Below are positions 1 to 8,273 of a stretch of DNA of 64,000 bases, in pieces. Each line of letters starts with the position of its first letter. Position 1 is the first letter of the stretch. This DNA is from Accumulibacter jenkinsii (lineage in GTDB: Bacteria > Pseudomonadota > Gammaproteobacteria > Burkholderiales > Rhodocyclaceae): assembly GCA_036625225.1 (NCBI GenBank), contig JAZKUF010000001.1, forward strand, positions 1,178,001-1,242,000. Reading direction: 5' to 3'. The translations under genes were made by a program, and so were the position numbers. The notes under the pieces were generated by a model that saw only the letters and a program-made list of their open reading frames with translations, had not been told where the DNA came from and ran no database searches.

Positions 1-284
1 TTCTCGATCAGGCCGGCAAACCCCAAGGGCGTTTGCGCCGCGAGATCCTGTGCCATCTGCTGATCGCCGATGGCGGTGAAAAAACGACTCTGTTCACTGT
101 CCAGGGCGCCACCGGCCGTCGCGTCGCGCATGCTCTTCAACATCAGATGCAGCAGCATGCCCTCGAACTGTTGCGCCGCCTGCCGGATACCGGCCTGCGG
201 GTTCTGCTGCAGCCGGCTTCGCAGATCGCCGGCAACGGCGGGGTCGAGGACCAGACGACGGGTGGCTAGATCAATCGCGTTCAT
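1..284 (-). CDS. flgJ: Flagellar rod-binding protein FlgJ, N-terminal part (cut by window edge)
   Basis: Partial gene: about 94 codons are visible and the gene continues past base 1. The translation (MNAIDLATRRLVLD..., then QAAQQFEGMLLHLMLKSMRD) matches the FlgJ rod-binding domain, which caps the growing rod in the periplasm. The ATG at 284 is preceded by a GGTGAGGAA ribosome site. It lies 31 bases after flgI and closes the flgB-J operon, the usual place for flgJ. Whether the C-terminal muramidase domain found in many proteobacterial FlgJ proteins is present cannot be seen. Confidence 0.9.
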   Translation of the reverse strand, partial: MNAIDLATRRLVLDPAVAGDLRSRLQQNPQAGIRQAAQQFEGMLLHLMLKSMRDATAGGALDSEQSRFFTAIGDQQMAQDLAAQTPLGFAGLIE

Positions 285-315
285 GAATCATTCCTCACCA
301 GACAGGTTGCGTCAC

Positions 316-1446
316 TCAGATGATTTCCAGCTCGGCGCGCAGCGCGCCGGCGGCTTTCATCGACTGCAGGATCGAGAGCAGATCCTGCGGTCCGGCACCG
401 AGGGCATTGATCGCCTTGACCACCTCGGAGAGATTCACCCCCGCTTTCAGCTGAATCAGTGCGCCACCGCCCTGTTTGACCTCGATCTCGCTCTGCGTCG
501 TGGTCACTGTCTGGCCGGCCGAGAGCGGATTCGGCTGGTTGACCCGCTGCTCGCTGCTGATGATTACCGACAGGTTGCCATGCGCCACCGCGCAGGCGTC
601 GACGGTGACCATCTGATTCATCACCACCGAACCGCTGCGCGGATTGATGATGACCTTGGCGACGCCCTTGGTCGGACGCACCTCGAGGCTCTCGAGTCGC
701 CCCAGGAAGGCCACCCGGCTATTCGCTTCTTCCGGGGCGGCGACGCGGATGACCCGGCCGTCGACCGACTGCGCCGTCCCCGGGCCGATTTCGCGGTTGA
801 TCGCCTCGACCATCCGCTGACTGGTACCGAAGTCGCTGGTCGCCAGTTCGTAATGAATGAACGGTCCCTGCCCGAGGGCCGTCGGCACCTCGCGCTCGAC
901 CGTCGCACCGCCGACCACCCGACCGGCCAGGAGGTGGTTGACCACCACCTTGCTGCCGGCCGACGCCGCGCCAGCGCCGGCGACCAGCAGATTGCCCTGG
1001 GCCTGGGCGTAGATCTGACCGTCGGCGCCTTTCAGCGGCGTCATCACCAGCGTCCCGCCGCGCAGGCTCTTGGCGTTGCCCATCGACGACACGGTGATGT
1101 CGATCTGTTGGCCGACCCTCGCGAAGGGCGGCAGATTGGCGGTGACCATCACCGCGGCGACGTTCTTGAGCTGCAGCGACTGGGTGGTCGGCAAGGTCGT
1201 CCCGAGCTGCGCCAGCATGTTGATGATGCTCTGTGTGGTAAACGGCGTCTGGGTGGTCTGGTCACCGCTGCCGTCAAGACCGACGACCAGGCCGTAACCG
1301 ACCAGCTGATTGTTGCGCACCCCCTGTACCGACGCCAGATCCTTGATCCGCTCGGCCACCGCCGGGCCGCTCAGCAGCATCAGGCAGGCAAGGATGGCCA
1401 TGCGCCAGAGCCGGCGGCCGATTCGCCTGTCCATGATCCGGGTCAT
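316..1446 (-). CDS. flgI: Flagellar P-ring protein FlgI
   Basis: Encodes 376 aa, the normal length for FlgI, which forms the peptidoglycan-level bushing (P ring) around the flagellar rod. An N-terminal Sec signal is visible (arginine-rich start, hydrophobic MAILACLMLLSG, cleavage near AVA-ERIKDLA at about residue 31). The mature start RIKDLASVQGVRNNQLVGYG is the family hallmark, and the C-terminal segment LSEVVKAINALGAGPQDLLS is also typical. The ATG at 1446 has a GAGGAG ribosome site about 9 bases upstream. It sits between flgH and flgJ, transcribed from the flgB promoter. Confidence 0.97.
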   Translation of the reverse strand: MTRIMDRRIGRRLWRMAILACLMLLSGPAVAERIKDLASVQGVRNNQLVGYGLVVGLDGSGDQTTQTPFTTQSIINMLAQLGTTLPTTQSLQLKNVAAVMVTANLPPFARVGQQIDITVSSMGNAKSLRGGTLVMTPLKGADGQIYAQAQGNLLVAGAGAASAGSKVVVNHLLAGRVVGGATVEREVPTALGQGPFIHYELATSDFGTSQRMVEAINREIGPGTAQSVDGRVIRVAAPEEANSRVAFLGRLESLEVRPTKGVAKVIINPRSGSVVMNQMVTVDACAVAHGNLSVIISSEQRVNQPNPLSAGQTVTTTQSEIEVKQGGGALIQLKAGVNLSEVVKAINALGAGPQDLLSILQSMKAAGALRAELEII

Positions 1447-1458
1447 TGCCGCTTCTCC

Positions 1459-2139
1459 TCAGAATGGCAGGACGGTCAGAAAGAAGCGGGCCAGCCAGCC
1501 GACCACCTGCGCTTCGCTGATCGCCCCGCTCTCCTTGTATTCGATCCGTGCGTCGGCCACCTGCGACGACGCGATGGTGTTCGACGCGTTGACGAAATAC
1601 GGATTGACGATCCCCGAGAGACGGATGTATTCCTGTCCGTGACCGATCGCCACCTGCTTTTCGCCCGAAACCAGCAGGTTCCCATTCGGCAGCACCTCGA
1701 TCACGGTCACCGTGATGGTGCCGGTGAACACGTTGTTGGCGGCCGCAGCCCCGTTGCCGCTGGCCGAGTTGCTGCTCTCGCCCTTGAATTCGGTGAGCAG
1801 CTTGCCCGGCAGCTGCAGGTTGGGTCCGAGCGAAGCGCTGATGCTGCCGCTCTTGTTGACACTGTTGTTCGACTTGGTGGCGGCCGAGGTGTTTTCGGTG
1901 ATCGTCACCGTGATCGTGTCGCCGACGTAACGTGCGCGGCGGTCTTCGAACAGCGTGCGCGCAGCGCCCGCCTGATAGATGCTGCCGGTCGACGCGAGAC
2001 TGGCGGCGAGCGTCTCCGGGCGGTACTGCGGTCGCGCACTCATCGGCTGATGGATGTTGGTCGGCGGCACCGTCGTGCAGCCACCGGCCAGGAAGAGCGT
2101 GGCGAGCAGCAGCGGCCGGCCGAGGAAACGATGACTCAT
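1459..2139 (-). CDS. flgH: Flagellar L-ring lipoprotein FlgH
   Basis: Encodes 226 aa. The start MSHRFLGRPLLLATLFLAGGCTT has a lipoprotein signal with a cysteine at about residue 21, expected for the outer-membrane L ring. The body contains SIYQAGAARTLFEDRRARYVGD and the conserved beta-rich end with GNLLVSGEKQVAIGHGQEYI and IRLSGIVNPYFVNASNTI. The final residues RFFLTVLPF resemble the usual FlgH terminus. It is 10 bases downstream of flgG and just upstream of flgI. Confidence 0.96.
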   Translation of the reverse strand: MSHRFLGRPLLLATLFLAGGCTTVPPTNIHQPMSARPQYRPETLAASLASTGSIYQAGAARTLFEDRRARYVGDTITVTITENTSAATKSNNSVNKSGSISASLGPNLQLPGKLLTEFKGESSNSASGNGAAAANNVFTGTITVTVIEVLPNGNLLVSGEKQVAIGHGQEYIRLSGIVNPYFVNASNTIASSQVADARIEYKESGAISEAQVVGWLARFFLTVLPF

Positions 2140-2149
2140 CAGACTCCCC

Positions 2150-2932
2150 TTACAGCTGTGTCAGACGCGCGAGCATCTGGTCCGAGGTCGACACCACCTT
2201 GGAGTTGAGCTCGTAGGCGCGCTGGGTCTGGATCATCATCACCAGTTCCTGCGCCACATTGACGTTCGAAGCCTCGACATAGTTCTGCAGCACGAGGCCG
2301 GAACCGTTGCTGCCCGGCGTGTTCGGCGTCGGTGCGCCGCTTGATGCGGTCTCCAGGTAGAGGTTCTCGCCGACGCTCTGCAAGCCGCCGTTGTTGATGA
2401 ATGTGGCCACCTGGATGGTACCGATCTGTACGGCCGCCGCCGCCCCGGGCTGTGTGATGCTGACCACGCCATCGCTGCCGATGGTCACCGTCAGGGCGTC
2501 CTGCGGGATGGTGATCGCGGGCTGCAGAGGGTAGCCGTTGGGGGTGACGATCTGCCCCTGGTTGTCTTTCTGGAAAGAGCCGTCACGGGTGTAGGCGGTC
2601 GTCCCATCGGGCAGCAGGACCTGGAAGAAACCGGCGCCGTCGATCGCCATGTCGAGGCTGTTGCCGGTCAGTTGCAGCGCCCCCTGGGTAAAGATGCGAC
2701 CGGTCGACACCGGCGTCGTCCCGAGGCCGATCTGCAGCCCATCGGGGATCTGGGTGGTCTGGGACGACTGCGCCCCCGGTTGCCGCAGGGTCTGATACAG
2801 GAGATCGGCGAATATGCCGCGCGCCTGCTTGAAACCATTGGTGCTGACGTTCGCCAGGTTGTTGGCGATGATGTCGATCTGCACCTGCTGGGCATTGAGA
2901 CCGGTACTGGCCGTCCATAGCGAGCGAATCAT
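2150..2932 (-). CDS. flgG: Flagellar distal rod protein FlgG
   Basis: Encodes 260 aa, the standard FlgG size. The N-terminal rod motif is LWTASTGLNAQQVQIDIIAN followed by NLANVSTNGFKQARG. The C-terminal rod motif is YVEASNVNVAQELVMMIQTQ followed by RAYELNSK. These two coiled-coil-forming ends are shared by rod and hook proteins. The extra region around residues 40-70 (FADLLYQTLRQPGAQ) is the FlgG-specific insert that stiffens the distal rod. It is exported by the flagellar type III apparatus without a cleaved signal. It begins 8 bases after flgF ends. Confidence 0.97.
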   Translation of the reverse strand: MIRSLWTASTGLNAQQVQIDIIANNLANVSTNGFKQARGIFADLLYQTLRQPGAQSSQTTQIPDGLQIGLGTTPVSTGRIFTQGALQLTGNSLDMAIDGAGFFQVLLPDGTTAYTRDGSFQKDNQGQIVTPNGYPLQPAITIPQDALTVTIGSDGVVSITQPGAAAAVQIGTIQVATFINNGGLQSVGENLYLETASSGAPTPNTPGSNGSGLVLQNYVEASNVNVAQELVMMIQTQRAYELNSKVVSTSDQMLARLTQL

Positions 2933-2939
2933 CGTTTTC

Positions 2940-3689
2940 CTAGCGGTTCATGGTGAGAAGTTGGCTGGCCGCGTTGGCATTGGCATCGGCCGTCTGCAGC
3001 ATCTTGATCTGCATCTCGAACTGGCGTGCGAGGCTGATCATCCTGACCATCGCGTCCACCGAATTCACGTTGCTCCCCTCGAGCGCTGCCGAAACCAGCC
3101 GGACGTTCTCGTCGGCCGGAGCAGCAGCGCCGTCGCGGGTGCGGAACAGGCCGTCGTCGCCGCGCACGAGATCATTTTCCGGTGGATTGACGAGCTTGAT
3201 GCGACCGACCACGTTCACGTTGTTGATCGCTCCGGCACCGAAGCGGGGAATGCTCGAAACCGTCCCGTCGGCGGCAATCGCGACATTGTTGTCCGGCGGC
3301 AGCGAGATCGGCCCGCCCTCGCCCAGCACATTGAGGCCGGCACTGGTCTGTAGCAGGCCGTTGGCATCGGTCGTGAGGTTACCCGCACGGGTGTAGGCCT
3401 CTTCGCCGTTGGCCGCCTGGACGGCAATCCAGCCCTGCCCCTGCACGGCGACATCGAGCGGCCGGCCGGTGGTCAGCAGGGGACCGGCGTCGAAGACGTT
3501 GCTGACCGACGCGTCGACCGTGAAGGCGCGGCTCGCCTGCCCGGCGCCGAGTACCGGTACGGCGCGGAAGCGGTGCTCCATGGCGCGATAACCCGTGGTC
3601 GAGACATTGGCGAGATTCTGCGCGACGCCAGCCTGCTGCAGAAAGGCCTGCTTGGCGCCACTCATGGCGGTGTAGATCAGACGGTCCAT
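2940..3689 (-). CDS. flgF: Flagellar proximal rod protein FlgF
   Basis: Encodes 249 aa. The N-terminus MDRLIYTAMSGAKQAFLQQA followed by GVAQNLANVSTTGYRAMEHR identifies FlgF and separates it from FlgG. The middle segment DVAVQGQGWIAVQAANGEEA and the C-terminal VSAALEGSNVNSVDAMVRMI are the conserved rod-family blocks. It forms part of the proximal rod. It lies 31 bases after flgE and 7 bases before flgG in the same operon. Confidence 0.96.
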   Translation of the reverse strand: MDRLIYTAMSGAKQAFLQQAGVAQNLANVSTTGYRAMEHRFRAVPVLGAGQASRAFTVDASVSNVFDAGPLLTTGRPLDVAVQGQGWIAVQAANGEEAYTRAGNLTTDANGLLQTSAGLNVLGEGGPISLPPDNNVAIAADGTVSSIPRFGAGAINNVNVVGRIKLVNPPENDLVRGDDGLFRTRDGAAAPADENVRLVSAALEGSNVNSVDAMVRMISLARQFEMQIKMLQTADANANAASQLLTMNR

Positions 3690-3720
3690 CGGCTTTCCTG
3701 GCTTTCTCTTGCGGCCACGT

Positions 3721-4959
3721 CTAGCGCAGGTTCACCAGCGTCTGCAGGATCTGATCCTGGGTCTTGATGGTCTGCGCGTTGGCCTGATAGTTGCGCTGGG
3801 CAGTGATCATGTCTACCAGTTCCTTGGTCAGATCGACGTTCGAATCTTCCACCGCGGCCGACTGGATCAGGGCGCGCGTTCCCGACCCCGGCGCCCCGAC
3901 CAGTTCAGCGCCCGACGCCGAGGTCAGGCTCCACTGGTTGTTGCCGAGATTGAGCAGACCGTTCGGGTCGGCGAAGTTGGCCAGCACCACCTGTCCCAGG
4001 TTGCGCGCCTGGCCATTGCTGTAGCGCCCCTCGAAGACACCGTCGCTGCTGACGCCGATCCCGACCAGACTGCCGGCGGCATAGCCGCCCTGCGTCAGGC
4101 GGTCCACGGTCGATTCGTTGCCGTACTGCGTGCTGCCGGTAAAATCGATACTCCCCGGCGACCAGGGTGTCGCGGCGCCGCTGGTCAACGGCCATGTCGG
4201 CAGCGCCAGCAGGGCTGCCGAGGTCAACCTGCCGTCGTTGTCGAAGGCCAGGGTGCCGACCGGCAGACCGCCCCCTTCGTCCAGGGTCGCATACACGTCC
4301 CACTCGCCATCGGCAGTCGGGTCGGTACGAACATAGTAGGTGCTCAGATTGTGCACCACGCCCAGGGTGTCGAAGACGTTCAAGGCGGTGGAAAAGTTGT
4401 AGCTCAAAGGATTGTCGGCAGCGAAAGGGATCGTCGCCGGCAGTGCCGCCCGGGAGTCGAGATTGATCGCCGCGACGAGGTTGCCCGACAGCGGATCGCT
4501 GGTCGCCCGCGGCGGAATCTGGCCAGCCGACAACTGCAGTTCGATCGGGTTGGAGGGCGAAATCTCCCCATTGCTGGCGACCGGATAGCCGGTCAGGCGA
4601 AGCCGCTGGTCGTTGATGACGTAACCGTCCCGGTCGAGGTGGAACTGGCCATTGCGGGTATAGGTGATCTCGCCGCCGTGGCTCATGCGAAAGAAGCCGT
4701 TGCCATTGAGCGCGAGATCCAGCGGGTCGTTGGTGGTCGTCAGGTTGCCCTGGGTGAACTGTTGCTGCACCGCGGCGACGCCGACCCCGATGCCGACCTG
4801 CGAACCGGCGCCGATGCCGAGCGACGCGGCGTAGATGTCGGAAAAATTCGCATCGGCCCGCTTGAAACCGACGGTACTCGCGTTGGCGACATTGTTGCCG
4901 ATCACGCTCAGCCCTGCCGAGGCCGCATTCAGACCGCTCAATCCCTGTTGAAAACTCAT
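3721..4959 (-). CDS. flgE: Flagellar hook protein FlgE
   Basis: Encodes 412 aa, within the usual FlgE range. It starts MSFQQGLSGLNAASAGLSVI followed by GNNVANASTVGFKRADANFS and ends with VDMITAQRNYQANAQTIKTQ, the paired N- and C-terminal axial-protein motifs. The central region (NVFDTLGVVHNLSTYYVRT) matches the FlaE hook domain. It polymerises into the universal joint between rod and filament. It lies directly after flgD, whose product caps hook growth. Confidence 0.97.
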   Translation of the reverse strand: MSFQQGLSGLNAASAGLSVIGNNVANASTVGFKRADANFSDIYAASLGIGAGSQVGIGVGVAAVQQQFTQGNLTTTNDPLDLALNGNGFFRMSHGGEITYTRNGQFHLDRDGYVINDQRLRLTGYPVASNGEISPSNPIELQLSAGQIPPRATSDPLSGNLVAAINLDSRAALPATIPFAADNPLSYNFSTALNVFDTLGVVHNLSTYYVRTDPTADGEWDVYATLDEGGGLPVGTLAFDNDGRLTSAALLALPTWPLTSGAATPWSPGSIDFTGSTQYGNESTVDRLTQGGYAAGSLVGIGVSSDGVFEGRYSNGQARNLGQVVLANFADPNGLLNLGNNQWSLTSASGAELVGAPGSGTRALIQSAAVEDSNVDLTKELVDMITAQRNYQANAQTIKTQDQILQTLVNLR

Positions 4960-4973
4960 CGTTGCTCCCTGCC

Positions 4974-5651
4974 CTAGAAAATCTGTTCGACCTTGTCGAA
5001 AGCCACTCTGCCCAGCCCGGCGATTTCGAGCTGGAAAGCACCCTTGTCCCTGATCAGAGCAGAAACCATGCCAAGCTGCATCGTTTCTGCAGCGACCTTT
5101 TCATTGCCGCGCACGGCATCGACCGTGAAGCGGTAGTTGCCGGCCGGCGCGTCGCTACCGGCATCGGTCTTGCCGTCCCAGGCGAAGCTGAAGCTGCCGG
5201 CCTCGCGGGCGCCCAAATTCTGGCTTTGCACCACCTTGCCGGCGGCGTCGAGAATCGACAGCGTCACCTTGTCGGCCGGGCCGGCGAGCCGCGCGCCGCC
5301 GAGCGCTTCGCCGTCGACCAGCGTCAATCCGGAACCGGCGACGAGGACACTCTTGCCGATCAGGCCGGCCGCCTGCATCGCCTGGCCATCGTTGTAAGTG
5401 GCAAGCAGGGTCTCCAGCGTCGTGTTGAGCTTCTCGATACCACTCACAGTGCTGATCTGCGAGATCTGGGTAGTGACTGCTGCGTTGTCGAGCGGGTTGA
5501 GCGGATCCTGATTCTTCAACTGCGTGATCAGGAGCTTGAGAAAGCGATTCTGCACCTCGTCGCTGGTCGCAGTCGCGGCACCGTTCCGGGCCTGGGCGTT
5601 GAGCGCGGCAAAGAGGTCGCTGGATGAATTGACTGACTGTACGGCGGCCAT
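4974..5651 (-). CDS. flgD: Flagellar hook assembly (cap) protein FlgD
   Basis: Encodes 225 aa. The conserved N-terminal export/hook-cap motif is FLKLLITQLKNQDPLNPLDN at about residues 32-51, followed by QISQISTVSGIEKLN. The C-terminal half has the FlgD Ig-like fold sequence (FSFAWDGKTDAGSDAPAGNY) and ends with KVEQIF. It scaffolds hook polymerisation and is lost from the mature flagellum. It sits between flgC and flgE. Confidence 0.96.
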   Translation of the reverse strand: MAAVQSVNSSSDLFAALNAQARNGAATATSDEVQNRFLKLLITQLKNQDPLNPLDNAAVTTQISQISTVSGIEKLNTTLETLLATYNDGQAMQAAGLIGKSVLVAGSGLTLVDGEALGGARLAGPADKVTLSILDAAGKVVQSQNLGAREAGSFSFAWDGKTDAGSDAPAGNYRFTVDAVRGNEKVAAETMQLGMVSALIRDKGAFQLEIAGLGRVAFDKVEQIF

Positions 5652-5685
5652 CGGTGACTCCTCGAATAAGCGTGCGGAAGGTTTC

Positions 5686-6090
5686 CTACTGACCGATGGT
5701 CAGCGTCCTGAGCAACAGCTGTTTGGCCGTATTCATGACTTCGGCGTTGGTCTGGTACGAACGCGACGCCGAGATCATGTTGGTCATCTCCTCGACGACG
5801 CTCACATTGGGCATGTCGACATAGCCATTCTCGTCCGCCGCCGGATTGCGCGGCTCATAAACCCTTCGGCCGGGGCTGCTGTCTTCGACCACCGCTTTGA
5901 CCTGCACCCCCTGGGCCGCCGCACTGCCCATCGGCGTCGCCGCGAACACCACCTGCTTCGCGCGGTAAGGCTTGCCGTCGGAACTGATCACGCTGTCCGC
6001 ATTGGCGAGGTTGCTGGCGACCGCGTTGAGGCGGATGGCCTGCGCCGTCATGGCGCTGCCGGCGACGCGAAAGGTATTGAACAGACTCAT
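5686..6090 (-). CDS. flgC: Flagellar proximal rod protein FlgC
   Basis: Encodes 134 aa, typical for FlgC. The N-terminal motif is MTAQAIRLNAVASNLANADS. The segment EPRNPAADENGYVDMPNVSV and the C-terminal EMTNMISASRSYQTNAEVMN are the FlgC signatures. It builds the proximal rod with FlgB and FlgF. It starts 2 bases after the flgB stop, so translation is probably coupled. Confidence 0.97.
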   Translation of the reverse strand: MSLFNTFRVAGSAMTAQAIRLNAVASNLANADSVISSDGKPYRAKQVVFAATPMGSAAAQGVQVKAVVEDSSPGRRVYEPRNPAADENGYVDMPNVSVVEEMTNMISASRSYQTNAEVMNTAKQLLLRTLTIGQ

Positions 6091-6092
6091 CG

Positions 6093-6506
6093 TTATTGCC
6101 CCTGCAGTGCCGTCATCATGGTCTTGATGCGGCCGCTGATGAAGGTCAGGCCGGCCTCGTAGTAGAACGCGTTCTCGGCGAGCTGGGCACGTTCGACATC
6201 CATGTCGACCGTATTGCCGTCGGCGCTCGGCTGCGTCGGCTGACGATAGCTCAGGCGCACCGGGCTCGTCTCGAGTTCCCCCGGCAGATGGCGGTGGGAG
6301 GTGGTCGCGAGGCGCAGGCCACCCTCACTGCCCTCGCTGCGACCGGCGAGGGCGCCCTGCAGCGCGGCCGCGAAATCGAAGTCCCGCGCCTGGTAGTTCG
6401 GCGTGTCGGCGTTGGCGATGTTTCCGGCCAGCACCTGCTGGCGATGCGCGCGCAAGGTCAGCGCCTGCTGTTGCACGTTGAGGGTGCGGTCGAGCTTGCT
6501 GACCAT
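6093..6506 (-). CDS. flgB: Flagellar proximal rod protein FlgB
   Basis: Encodes 137 aa. The open frame extends far upstream, but the true start is the ATG at 6506 (MVSKLDRTLNVQQQALTLRA), which has a GGAG ribosome site 8 bases upstream and lies below a sigma-54 promoter. The motif QQVLAGNIANADTPNYQARD is the FlgB signature, and the C-terminus (ENAFYYEAGLTFISGRIKTM) is typical. It is the first gene of flgBCDEFGHIJ. Upstream codons of the longer frame cross the promoter and have no homology. Confidence 0.95.
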   Translation of the reverse strand: MVSKLDRTLNVQQQALTLRAHRQQVLAGNIANADTPNYQARDFDFAAALQGALAGRSEGSEGGLRLATTSHRHLPGELETSPVRLSYRQPTQPSADGNTVDMDVERAQLAENAFYYEAGLTFISGRIKTMMTALQGQ

Positions 6507-6542
6507 GATGGCTTCTCCGAGGGCTTGATGATTGGATATAAA

Positions 6543-6557
6543 GCAATAGGCGTGCCA
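6543..6557 (-). promoter_or_regulatory. Sigma-54 (RpoN) promoter of the flgB operon
   Basis: Reading the minus strand, TGGCACGCCTATTGC matches the sigma-54 consensus TGGCACG-N4-TTGC at every defined position, with GG and GC correctly spaced as the -24 and -12 elements. It is followed by T-rich DNA. The flgB ATG lies about 37 bases downstream. RpoN control of hook-basal-body genes is well known in polar-flagellated proteobacteria. Confidence 0.9.
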
Positions 6558-6630
6558 AAACTCGAACAAGCCGCCCGCAAGCCCCCGGCCATGATCGGTA
6601 ACGCCCGCCGACGGCGACTTGCCGGCTTGC

Positions 6631-6645
6631 CGGCAAATATTGCCG
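6631..6645. promoter_or_regulatory. 15-base dyad, possible enhancer site for the flgB sigma-54 promoter
   Basis: CGGCAAATATTGCCG is a perfect inverted repeat (6-base arms, 3-base spacer) in the 204-base gap between divergent flgB and flgA, about 75-90 bases upstream of the sigma-54 promoter. That is the expected position for an enhancer-binding protein of the FlrC/FleR type. It is embedded in a run of TTGCCGGC repeats. The regulator assignment is inference. Confidence 0.4.
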
Positions 6646-6710
6646 CCCGGCGGGCATCGCCGATCGCTGATCAGCCGTTCCGGCGCCGCTGATTGAGGCA
6701 GAATGGCGGC

Positions 6711-7409
6711 ATGTCGAATTCCTTGCCGCACGCAGCCCGGATCTCGCTGCTCCTGCTGGCCGTCGCCTGCTGCGGCGCGTACAGCGAAACCAGTGAAACC
6801 CCGCTCGCCAGCGCGCTCGACCAGTACCTGCAGCAGCAGACCCGTGGTCTGCCGGGCAAGGTCAGTTTCCGCATCGGCAGCCTCGACCGGCACGCCCGCT
6901 TCGCCCCCTGCAGTGCCTTCGAGCCCTTCCTGCCGCCGGCAAGCCGGCTGCGGGGAAAGACCACGCTCGGCGTACGCTGTCTCGGCCCCGCCGCCTGGAC
7001 GGCGTACGTGTCGGTCGAGATCCGCATCTTTGGCAGCTACCTGGTCACCGCCCGACCGCTGGTGGCCGGACAGATCGTCGGCAGCGCCGATCTGCTGGTG
7101 CGTGAGGGCGACCTCGGCGTGCTGCCGACGAGCATCCTGACCGACCCGGATCAGGCCATCGGCATGCAGGTCAGGAGCGGCATGGCAGCCGGCCTGCCGC
7201 TGCGCAGCGAACTGCTGAGCGCACCCTGGGCGGTGCAGCAGGGACAAAGCGTCAGACTGCTGACCAGCGGCGCCGGCTTCACCATCAGCAACGAGGGGAA
7301 AGCGCTGAACAACGCCGGCGAAGGCCAGCTGGTTCGCGTCCGGACCGCATCCGGTCAGGTGGTGAGCGGCGTCGCCCGGCGTGGCGGGGTCGTCGAAGTG
7401 TCGTATTGA
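6711..7409 (+). CDS. flgA: Flagellar P-ring assembly chaperone FlgA
   Basis: Encodes 232 aa from the ATG at 6711, with GAGG 12 bases upstream; an in-frame TTG at 6693 is a weaker alternative. A Sec signal is visible (RISLLLLAVACCGAYS). The C-terminal SAF-like half contains RPLVAGQIVGSADLLVREGD and ends QLVRVRTASGQVVSGVARRG followed by VVEVSY, typical FlgA. It is a periplasmic chaperone for FlgI. It is transcribed away from flgB, the common betaproteobacterial arrangement, and is followed by flgM. Confidence 0.93.
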   Translation: MSNSLPHAARISLLLLAVACCGAYSETSETPLASALDQYLQQQTRGLPGKVSFRIGSLDRHARFAPCSAFEPFLPPASRLRGKTTLGVRCLGPAAWTAYVSVEIRIFGSYLVTARPLVAGQIVGSADLLVREGDLGVLPTSILTDPDQAIGMQVRSGMAAGLPLRSELLSAPWAVQQGQSVRLLTSGAGFTISNEGKALNNAGEGQLVRVRTASGQVVSGVARRGGVVEVSY

Positions 7410-7444
7410 AGCGGTTCCCGGACTTTTGCGCGAACAAAAAGTGT

Positions 7445-7471
7445 TAAAGTTCCGGTGTTGCTCGCCGATAG
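7445..7471 (+). promoter_or_regulatory. Sigma-28 (FliA) promoter of flgM-flgN
   Basis: TAAA at 7445-7448 and GCCGATAG at 7464-7471 are separated by exactly 15 bases, matching the FliA consensus TAAA-N15-GCCGATAA with one mismatch at the last base. It lies about 35 bases upstream of the flgM GTG start. A class-3 promoter for flgM gives the known feedback in which FliA drives its own anti-sigma factor. Confidence 0.92.
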
Positions 7472-7505
7472 ATGGGTTGAGTACAACCGTTCAAAGGGCA
7501 CCACC

Positions 7506-7787
7506 GTGAAGATCGACCGCACCACCAGCAGCGCCAGCCCTGTCAGCGAGACGCGCCCTCGCGCCGGTGTCGCCCAGCCAAAGACCGGTGACGCGGCGCA
7601 GGTGCACCTCAGTCCGCTTGCCGCACAGCTGCAGACCAGCGGCGACGCACCGGCGTTCGATGCAAACAAGGTTTCCCAGATCAGGCAGGCGATCGCTGAA
7701 GGTCGTTTCACGATCAATGCGTCGGCCATTGCCGATCGGCTGATCGACTCCGCCAGCGAACTCGTCCGCTCCCAGAAGCAGGGCTAG
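7506..7787 (+). CDS. flgM: Anti-sigma-28 factor FlgM
   Basis: Encodes 93 aa from the GTG at 7506 (read MKIDRTTSSASPVSETRP), with AAAGGGC upstream. A longer frame from 7455 would begin inside the promoter -10 region's immediate downstream DNA and is unlikely. The C-terminal helix region VSQIRQAIAEGRFTINASAI followed by ADRLIDSA is the FlgM sigma-28-binding domain. FlgM holds FliA inactive until it is secreted through the finished hook. It is followed 9 bases later by flgN. Confidence 0.92.
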   Translation: MKIDRTTSSASPVSETRPRAGVAQPKTGDAAQVHLSPLAAQLQTSGDAPAFDANKVSQIRQAIAEGRFTINASAIADRLIDSASELVRSQKQG

Positions 7788-7796
7788 AGCCCGGCG

Positions 7797-8273
7797 ATGA
7801 GCGCGACGACGGCCGATTTCAGGCACTTGATCGACGCCGAGGTGGTCGCCGTGGAGCGCTTCGTGCACCTGCTGGAGGCCGAGCAGAAGCTGCTGAGCGA
7901 CGGTGCGGTCGACGAACTGCCCGACCTCCTGCGCGAGAAGAACGGGCTCGCCGCCCAATTGACCGGGCTCGCCGACCTGCGCAACCGGGCGCTCGCCGCC
8001 CACGGACTGACTGCCGACCGCGCCGGCATCGCCCGCTGGTTTTCCCTCCACCCCGGCGAAAGCGCTGCCCACGCCGTCTGGTCGCGGCTGCTGCCTTTGG
8101 CGAGCCAGGCGCGCGAACTCAATCGCGTCAATGGCGAACTGATCCAGTTGCGTCTGCAGCACAACACCCTGGCGCTCGAAGCGCTCCTCGGCAGCAGCGG
8201 CGCCCTCGGCCTGTATGGTCCGGATGGCCAGAACGCGCCAGCCAGCGGCCAGCGGATCAGCGACCGCGCCTAG
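7797..8273 (+). CDS. flgN: Flagellar export chaperone FlgN
   Basis: Encodes 158 aa, nearly all helical. It has the FlgN features of an N-terminal long helix (EVVAVERFVHLLEAEQKLLS) with DELPDLLREKNGLAAQLTGL and the closing NTLALEALLGSSGALGLYGP-type tail ending in a variable Ser/Gln segment. It chaperones hook-filament junction proteins FlgK and FlgL. The stop overlaps by 4 bases the end of convergent motD. Its place behind flgM supports the call, since the sequence itself is weakly conserved. Confidence 0.88.
   Translation: MSATTADFRHLIDAEVVAVERFVHLLEAEQKLLSDGAVDELPDLLREKNGLAAQLTGLADLRNRALAAHGLTADRAGIARWFSLHPGESAAHAVWSRLLPLASQARELNRVNGELIQLRLQHNTLALEALLGSSGALGLYGPDGQNAPASGQRISDRA

Noticed and set aside
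70..2208. Long plus-strand open frame of 712 codons across flgJ-flgH
   Set aside because: It runs antisense to flgI and flgH, which have clear homology and operon context. Its peptide is Arg/Asp/His-rich, the usual look of an antisense frame in GC-rich DNA.
6507..7247. Long upstream extension of flgB
   Set aside because: The extension crosses the sigma-54 promoter and the flgA gene. The FlgB start at 6506 has a ribosome site and family homology.
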